From assembly GCA_963082975.1 (NCBI GenBank), contig OY720348.1:74363719-74427718 (forward strand): a stretch of 64,000 nucleotides of DNA. Direction: 5' to 3'. The DNA comes from Labia minor (taxonomy: Eukaryota > Arthropoda > Insecta > Dermaptera > Spongiphoridae). The notes below the pieces were generated by a model. The model did not search any database and was not told where the DNA came from. It saw only the letters and a program-made list of their open reading frames with translations. Below are positions 57,121 through 64,000 of this stretch, in pieces (the stretch's first letter is position 1; every line of letters starts with the position of its first letter). Made by a program: the position numbers and the translations under genes.

Positions 57121-58098
57121 TTATTTTTGGGTTAAGAAATTTATTGTAAAATAGCGATTTTTTTATGTACGAGCAGTTTGGAGGTCACTCAGTATAAAAT
57201 TCCAATTTGTTGTCGAACATTTACTAGTATAGAATGGATTGAAAGCAAATAAATTTTTAAATAAATAAATTTCTCAATAAACATGGCTATTTAATAAAAT
57301 TAAAATTAGAAGATTAGGATATAGGATTATTTATGAGAGAGGGGGGGAGGAGACTTTTTCTTCTTTAATATGAATATTATTAATAACAAAATATATTATA
57401 AAATCAGCCAATCAATAAAAAAAATCAAATTTTATTTCATTTTAAAATTTTAAATGAATTAAATTTCGAAGACGGTTAAAAAATATAAAATGAAGGTTAA
57501 ATCGACCCCCTCACATATTCAGACTTTGATCATAGTAAAGAAATTATTTTCGATTTTTATTACATTGAAATTTAAGAAATAAAATTGTATTTGAAAAAAA
57601 AACAAATGGAATCTTTAAAATGAATACAATAAAAGAGGAAACGATCCGATGGTCGTTAAATCTCAAGAAATAAGCTGTACCCAGCAAGGATCATTACAAA
57701 ACTAATTCATTGGTTGAATGACTCAGAACAAACATAAAATTTCATTCAATTTGAGAAATTTATCGACAAGATTCGTTGAAAAGTACGCTGATAGAAATAA
57801 TTGTCAGTCTGATGAAGCAGGGGAGACAGTAAAACCCGGATACCTCAAGAGTTAATAAAATTTAATATAAATCTATCTATTTCGAATGAGATATTGAACT
57901 CAATTGTTCTTTTTTTCTCATTTCCACCACTACTCTTATCCTTATCTAGCTGCATCCAATTTCGATTCTTTTCCAATTCCCTCAAGGCTCATATTGTTGG
58001 CTCGCTTTGTGGACTTTGGTCTACCAACCTTGAATTAATTATCTCAATTTTAAATAGATTTCACTATTAAATTAAATTAATATTAATTAATGAAATTC
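57121..58098. other. Spacer, no gene seen
   Basis: AT-rich, with a short G-run (57342-57352). No recognised gene. Confidence 0.45.
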
Positions 58099-58111
58099 AT
58101 TAAAATATTCG

Positions 58112-58407
58112 AAGTGGCCATTGGGTGTGTGGGTAGCGAACCTGCCTCCCATTCACATGGTCCCGGGTTCAAGTCCCGGGCCTGGCAAGGGAATTTCCCT
58201 AGCTGGGGTCTATGGGACGGAGTCAACCCAGCCTCCGGGAACAACATTGGGGAAAGCTACTTGATAGCGCCTCCGATCAAGAAAATCAAGGTAAAGGTGG
58301 AGAGGACCCGATCTACGGATCATAGGACACCTCATTGATATAACCGGCTTGATAGGAGTTGTCCTTGCATAGGACGTACAAAGTCAGAGGTTTTTTTTTA
58401 TTATTTA
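58112..58407 (+). mobile_element. SINE family S1, copy 7, with 13 bp target duplication
   Basis: Full-length copy with the head GGCCATTGGGTGTGTGGG, an intact B box, and a tail GAGG followed by nine or more T's and ATTATTT. It is flanked by a perfect 13 bp direct repeat ATTAAAATATTCG (58099-58111 and 58408-58420). Together with copy 2 it shows that the family ends in a T-rich rather than A-rich tail. Confidence 0.92.
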
Positions 58408-58420
58408 TTAAAATATTCGT

Positions 58421-59436
58421 TTAATCTTCATTTTACATAAAATGTTAAATAAAAAGTGGAATAAAAAGAACGAATTTTTAATTTTATTTCTAATAATAAA
58501 AACAAAGAGGCGTTTGAGGTCGATTAAAATTTGTTCAATCGCCCTCAAAATTTTTTTTTTGTTTTTATTGAAACCAATAACAATATAAATTCGAATAAAT
58601 AATTTATATATATATATATATATATAAACGATCAAGACGTTTTGGGGATTTTCTGGAGGGTTATAAGTTATAATAAACACATCAAAGCATCATTCCAAAA
58701 GCCTATTAATAATTCCTGGCAAGTTGGGTTGAAATTAAAGAAGTTTAAATATGAAATTCTACTTTTTAATAAGTTTCTTTTGAAAAGAGGTTATCTCATT
58801 GAAGGTTTGCTTTAATGAATTCAAATATATCTATAGGGTTAAGTAAATTGCAAATTAAATTAAAACTAGAGCTCCTAAGGGATGCAACTGTCTATGATAA
58901 TGATATAGAAAGAGGAGATTGTCACTTTAAGCAATGATGGATTCGTTACAAGGCGGCTTAATTTGAATCGAAAACAGGGGCAGAGGGTTTCAATCAGATG
59001 ATGACTCATATGGATACTCTTTACATGCTTGGTTCATTGATTAAGGGAACAAAGCGTCATCCCAGTCCTATTTTAGTGTTTGTTTACAAGAGGATCGAGT
59101 GTCTGGAAAAAGTTCAAAGAAGTTTGCAGACCATTTTATAGTACCCACTACGATTTATTAATTAGAGAAAGGAATTTTCTAAGAAGAAGAAGAAGAAGGA
59201 TGTGGGAGTGTAATATGTGAAATGGGATTGGTTTTGCGTAGATTCACAAAGTAGAGGATGCAGCGATTCAAGGGGATGCGGTGATGAATTCGACTAATTT
59301 TCTTATTAAAAACACAAATATATTGGGATAAAATTATTATTATTTTGGAATGATTCCAAATTTGAATTTGTAGAGGTAGTTAAAATATTGGAACATTTCA
59401 AAATTTAATGAATTCTTGAAAAACAAAAAAAAAAAT
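58421..59436. other. Spacer, no gene seen
   Basis: A (TA)n tract at about 58603-58626 and a GAAGAAGAAGAAGAAGAAGG run near 59180. The frame at 58408-58680 crosses SINE tail and TA repeat and is not a gene. Confidence 0.5.
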
Positions 59437-59822
59437 CTGGAGTGTCTCCACTCGACTATCTCGCAAATTTGAATTAGATTAATTAACATATATTATATTT
59501 AAATTAAAAATTAATAAAATAAATTATAAATTAAAATTAATAGATAATATTTATTAAACCACCGTGTGTTTGGCTCTTTGTTGATGGCACCACGTCACGT
59601 GTTGGCGCGTGAGATTTGCAGTCGTGTTAAAAAATTAATTCCGGTACTTTCAGTGATTCAATCAAGCTGGAATTCTATATACACAATTTTTAATAACGTG
59701 AAAAACTATTAATCATATATCTTTATTTTTACGGTCACTTTAGAGGAAAAAAATTGAAAACGTTGTAGGTAATGACCCTCTTTCGGATGAGCTACATTTC
59801 TCAAAAGTTGATAGAACACTAC
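59437..59822 (+). mobile_element. Family A element, copy A9, 3' truncated
   Basis: The 5' end CTGGAGTGTCTCCACTCG and subterminal ACTATCTCGC are perfect, CACGTG is at 59596-59601, and the copy stops after ...GATAGAACACTACGAAT. The microsatellite and 3' hairpin are missing. A hAT-like fragment follows. Confidence 0.75.
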
Positions 59823-59859
59823 GAATATGTATAACAAAATATTATGTTTTTGAAAAAAT

Positions 59860-59900
59860 TTTGATGGGTCGCAGACGTGTTTGACATGCCTGTTTTAAAT
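59860..59900 (-). repeat. hAT-like terminus fragment
   Basis: ATGGGTCGCAGACGTGTTTG then ACATGCCTG, read on the minus strand, starts CAGGCATGTCAAACACGTC, a CAG-start terminus typical of hAT MITEs. No partner end was found; it lies just beyond the truncation of A9. Confidence 0.4.
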
Positions 59901-59905
59901 AATTA

Positions 59906-61329
59906 AATGTCATTAATTTTTGAATTTTTGCGCCTTTTCAATATTCATATAAAAATAATGTTATGCTATTATCTCATAAGCTGTCACGATTAATTCTATT
60001 TTATTGTAATATTATATTCACACAAGCACACACACACTAGTATTTTAAACATAATCGTTGATGCCTCTAAAGTTAAATTTAAAAAATTATTGAATTTCAT
60101 AACAACAAAGTCAAAGCGGTTATGAAAATATTCAAAATCAATTAGAATGAATTAATGAAATTTCAAATGAGAAGTTTAATGATTTTTAATGTATTTAATA
60201 ATTATGTTTCAGACAAATAAATGAAAATAGATAATTTCGGAGAAAAAGGCGTTAAGCGTCTTCGAACCTGTCGGGCGCGCTTCCCCTGGGGGGCGCGAGT
60301 CTGTTGTAAGGGGGGGGGCGAATGTATTAGAATTTTTTTTCAAAAATCTATAATAATCTATAATATGTTTTTGCTTAATTGAGTGTGTGTGGGTGTGTAA
60401 TGTATATGTGTGATTTTGTAGTTCATTAAATAAATTAGTTTATTATGTGAGTATTTATGAAATTAGATTATTACGGGGGGCGCAAGAATTTTATTTAAAA
60501 AAGGGGGCGCCGAAACCACTGCGTTAAGCAATTGAATCATAATAAAAATGCAAACACATCTAAGGTGAGAAAAACTGTCTTATAAATACAATTAAAAAAA
60601 TATTCCATTATGGCATAGTATATTGGAAATGGTGTTTAACAATATATAAGGGATTTGGAGTAAATAATAATTGGATGGATGGATTGCAGTATAATAAACA
60701 GCGACCTAAGCGATCACTTCTTTCATATTGTATCATGCGAAGCTCATTTTTCTCGAGACATTCTGATCAATTGAATAAAAACGTTTTGATGTCGCCGCCA
60801 GCATCAAGTGACTGGCCACTTGTTGAAAAACCAGCGTTGTCTCAACCATCTGTAAGTTGGTCCAAGCACACTTGAAGGGTTCCTCATTTTTTTTAAATGT
60901 TTTTTTATTTATTTTCTAACCCTTATTCAATTTGGATTCAATGATAAATGTATTGCAATGATCAGGTGGAAATGTACAAAAGATGTCAGAACCAGGACAC
61001 TATTTCATATTCATTGAATAATGGAAATTGTTTATTGATTCAAAGGGAGTAGGGAGGGTGAGATCGGGTATACCAATAAACATTACTAGTCACTTTTTAA
61101 GTCACTATTGATTAATTAGTTTGAAATTGATATTAGAAAATGTTCATATAATTTAATGAAATTTTAAATTTCTCGGCATTTCAAAACAGATAAAAATTGA
61201 ATTGTGAATTGTATTTAATACTAATTCAAGTGAATCCATCCAATAAACCAGACATATAGTAACAATACTATTCATATAGATTTGTATGAATAGAAATAGT
61301 ATTAGATTAAAACTTTATAGTTAAATTAG
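59906..61329. other. Spacer, no gene seen
   Basis: 60240-60530 contains GC-rich scraps (GTCGGGCGCGCTTCCCC, GGGGGGCGCGAG, GGGGGCGCCGAAACC) that look like decayed transposon ends, probably hAT-type. A 66-codon frame at 60675-60875 has no recognised domain. Confidence 0.4.
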
Positions 61330-61918
61330 CTGGAGTGTCTCCACTCGACTATCTCGGAATTTGAATTGGATTAATATACATAGATTATATTTAAATTAAA
61401 TTTAATTAATTATAAATTATAAATTAAAATTAATAAATAATATTTATTAAACCAGCGCATGTTTGGCTCTTTGTTGATCGCACCACGCCACGTACTGGCG
61501 CGTGAGATTTGCAGTGTTAAAAAATTAATTCTGGTACTTTCAGCCATTCAATCAAGCTGAAATTCTATATATAGCAGTTTTATACAATTTTTAATCATGG
61601 GAAAAATTATCAAACATATATCTTTATTTTTACGGTCACTTTAAAGGAAAAAAAAATCAAAACGTTGTAGGTAATGACCCTCTTCCGGTTGAGCTACATT
61701 TCTCAAAAGTTAACAGAAAACTACGAATTTTGAATAATGCCCATTTACCAAATTTCATGATTCTAGCTCAAACCGTTTTTGAGTAATCTTGTCTACATAC
61801 ACACATGTACACACACAGACATTTTTCTCAATCTTAGTGAAAATCATTCAGGAACCTTCAAAACGTATAAAAACATCAAAATCTCAACATCGAAAATTTT
61901 CTGGCGAGATAGTAAAAA
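61330..61918 (+). mobile_element. Family A DINE-1/HINE-like element, copy A10
   Basis: Almost full length, with the 5' CTGGAGTGTCTCCACTCG, a mutated subterminal repeat (ACTATCTCGG), the microsatellite reduced to a short CACA run, and a 3' end that jumps from CGAAAATTTTC straight to TGGCGAGATAGTAAAAA, so the upstream arm of the hairpin is missing. The E-box island is mutated (CCACGTACTGG). Confidence 0.8.
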
Positions 61919-62979
61919 TCGAGAATAATTTAATTTTTTCATTCATTATTTAGATAATTATAAACTGACGGTAAAGTTGAAGAGATAATGGAAACGGGGA
62001 AGATCCATTGGATTAAGTCGATCGACTATAATCAAAGACCCCAAGATACACTCCAATCTTTTTTTATAAAATAACAATAAATTTATCATCTAAATTTATT
62101 GAAAAATTATGCAATGATTTTTTTCGTAAATAAAAGAGTAAAGTAAAAGAAAATAAAGGATAACGATGGTCAATCATTCTCACCCTTGTTCATCAGGTGA
62201 TTTATATCAATTTATTGCATTCTTCGAAAGAGCCGGATACAGGGCATCATTTATCTGAACCCACCTATTCCATTGTGATAATATCTTAGCAAAGGCCATT
62301 AGATGTATAATTAGTCCTGCCTTTTCAATATTCATCATCACATGGTCTTCATCCTGCGAAACTAAATCCCTGACCATAAACCAGGAATAGACGACTTTAC
62401 CTTACCTTTTAACTTCGATTATTGTCTCTAGAAGTTTTACTGTCGCCTCTTTAGGATTTGTTTAAGAGAGTAGAGCTCTTCTATTTTATTACTATAGTCA
62501 CCGAAATACAAGGAAACAAACTCTACTTCTTTATAGATCGCTAAATGGGATAAAAATATTCCCTGGAACACGTTTTAATAATCTTGGAATGAGAAGATTT
62601 TTTCATGTGTTACTCAGAACGAACCCACTTCCTTGCAAAATATATACATGACTATATAAAATGTATATCTTATACTACATTCAACAGCATATTTAGGGTT
62701 TTTTTTATTATTAGAGTTATTATTATTCAGTTATTTTATAGGTTTTTCTGTGTATCTGTTCCATCGTTCCATGGTAACCTCTAAATTGATGGTTAGGTAT
62801 AATATTTTGGACCTTCATAATTTCTTGAAGTGGACTTTTTAAGAGTTATATTATCTAATATTGAGACAGATCTAGACAATAGGTCTTGGACTTATTCGTT
62901 AGGCGGTTTTGTATTGCAACTGAGCATGAATAAATCACACGATAACACCTAAATTAAATTTGTCTAAAATGCAAAAAAA
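61919..62979. other. Spacer, no gene seen
   Basis: Ordinary AT-rich sequence; no recognised content. Confidence 0.5.
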
Positions 62980-63320
62980 AAACATCTGGGAATGCTAGGA
63001 AGCATTACTATCAACGAACTTTCATTCCTATTTATCACAAAATTGCATAAATAATTCCAATTTATAGGATCTTAATAATTATTAATATTTTGTTATTAAT
63101 TATTAATTAAAATCTTTAATTTACTTTCTTAATATTCCCGGCAATTTTCCCGAAAAATTCCCGGGAATTTACCTAATGTTCCCGGACATTATTTTAATGT
63201 TTACAATAATGTCTAAACATTTTTTTAATGTTTATAATAATGTCTAAACATTTTTGGCGACAGACACACAGACAAATAGATTTTATCAACGAACTAAAAG
63301 TTCGTTGATAAAATGATCTT
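62980..63320 (+). mobile_element. Family H DINE-like element (single copy here)
   Basis: The 5' end CATCTGGG is followed by the hairpin AATGCT-AGGA-AGCATT and the subterminal repeat ATCAACGAACT (about 63011). The AT-rich body includes two ~31 bp tandem units (63194-63255). A GACAGACACACAGACA microsatellite follows (about 63259-63274). The 3' end is a perfect 15 bp hairpin TTTTATCAACGAACT-AAA-AGTTCGTTGATAAAA (63281-63313), whose downstream arm is the inverse of the subterminal repeat. The same layout as family A with unrelated sequence. Confidence 0.65.
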
Positions 63321-64000
63321 TTTTAAATAGAATAAATTTTAAATATTAAAATGAAAAAAAAATAAAATACAAGTATTTTTTTAATCTGTTTTTAAATCTG
63401 ACCATTTAGTATATGTGTATATATAATATATATATATATATAATATTTAGTATATTTATATTTATAATATTAATAATATTTGCTTTTTAGAGAATTATAT
63501 TTTTTTCAACTGGAAAAAAATCTTCACCACCAACTCCTACCTTCTCTTCCTCCTCATCCAATCCATCGGTCCTTTATTGATTAATTCATTAAAATATGCG
63601 AGGTGAAGCGATTGAGGGAATGTATTGGGGTTGGTATTTACCTAAAATCACTTAATCAAAGGGTCCTTTTGGCGAATTAATAGATTTCCGATGGATGGCA
63701 GAAGATAAATTGATAAAAGAAGCGAAATTAAATCAAAAGTAACTATCGATATTGAGGCGTACCCACCAATGAAAATTAGCCTCTATTCTGCTTTCAAACA
63801 TTAATTGGAACCCTCCTATACACAGCCACTGGCGAATATTGAAAAAAGTATTATATTTTATATAGCTTTATATGAATGTGTACATATAAACTAAATTTTA
63901 AATGCTTTTAAATTATTTTCTTCAGAATAGAATGACTGCTCTCTCTCTAAAAGTAGTTGAGATAAATAAAATAATGGTATCCACTTTGATGAAAATTAGC
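63321..64000. other. Spacer, no gene seen
   Basis: AT-rich, with a short TA tract (63423-63442); no recognised content to the window end. Confidence 0.5.

Noticed and set aside
30722-58192. tRNA genes at the heads of S1 and S2 copies
   Set aside because: The A and B boxes are present, but the acceptor stem is poor, the sequence runs straight into the SINE body, and the copies are repeated with target duplications. They are SINE heads, not tRNA genes.
30729-58338. Recurrent small ORFs with a shared peptide (VWVANLP..., PGSSPGPGKGISLAGVYG...) at 30729, 43925, 45899, 54453 and 58090
   Set aside because: They are translations of the S1 SINE, conserved only because the DNA repeat is. The frame opens differently in each copy and is broken in copies 4 and 5.

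Overview
The window reads as intergenic or deep intronic DNA from an animal nuclear genome, most likely an arthropod. It is strongly AT-rich and full of microsatellites, and I see no operon-like packing and no ORF that looks like a host gene. The only long intact ORFs belong to one R1-clade-like non-LTR retrotransposon. The arthropod call is an inference from the element classes (R1-clade LINE with a (ACAY)n-type target, DINE-1/HINE-like elements, mariner and hAT relics); I cannot resolve the species.

Layout. 1-7796: AT-rich spacer with two copies of a ~600 bp repeat (family A), an internally deleted mariner (5481-5954) and pieces of families C, D and G. 7797-13370: a composite locus. A chimeric DNA element, with a family-B 5' half and a family-A 3' half on the minus strand, has an apparently complete 5.0 kb LINE (7921-12922) inserted in its TG/CA microsatellite. 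The LINE encodes a gag-like ORF1 with three zinc knuckles and an ORF2 with APE endonuclease, reverse transcriptase and a C-terminal CCHC; ORF1 stop and ORF2 start overlap as ATGA. 13371-30720: spacer with four more family-A copies, two family-B copies (one nested in a family-D element) and a mariner N-terminal relic. 30721-48460: copies of two tRNA-derived SINE families, a mariner C-terminal relic, a decayed RTE-like reverse-transcriptase tail beside a GC-hairpin terminus, and three hAT-type MITEs. 48461-64000: further family-A and family-B copies, more SINEs, a hAT MITE with a perfect 8 bp target duplication, a ~640 bp inverted repeat centred on two head-to-head mariner ends, and a third DINE-like element (62980-63320).

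The main result is a set of small non-autonomous elements (A, B, H and probably G and D) with a common plan: a 5' (T)AGYTG/CTGG-type end, a 5-6 bp stem with a 4 nt loop, a ~10-12 bp subterminal repeat, an AT-rich body, a CA- or GACA-type microsatellite in the 3' half, and a 3' end carrying the inverse of the subterminal repeat followed by A-runs. This is the plan described for Helentron-derived DINE-1/HINE elements. No Rep/helicase gene is present, so the mobilising element is elsewhere. The chimera, a copy with a duplicated 3' end, and a compensatory base change in the family-B hairpin are the best evidence that these structures matter.
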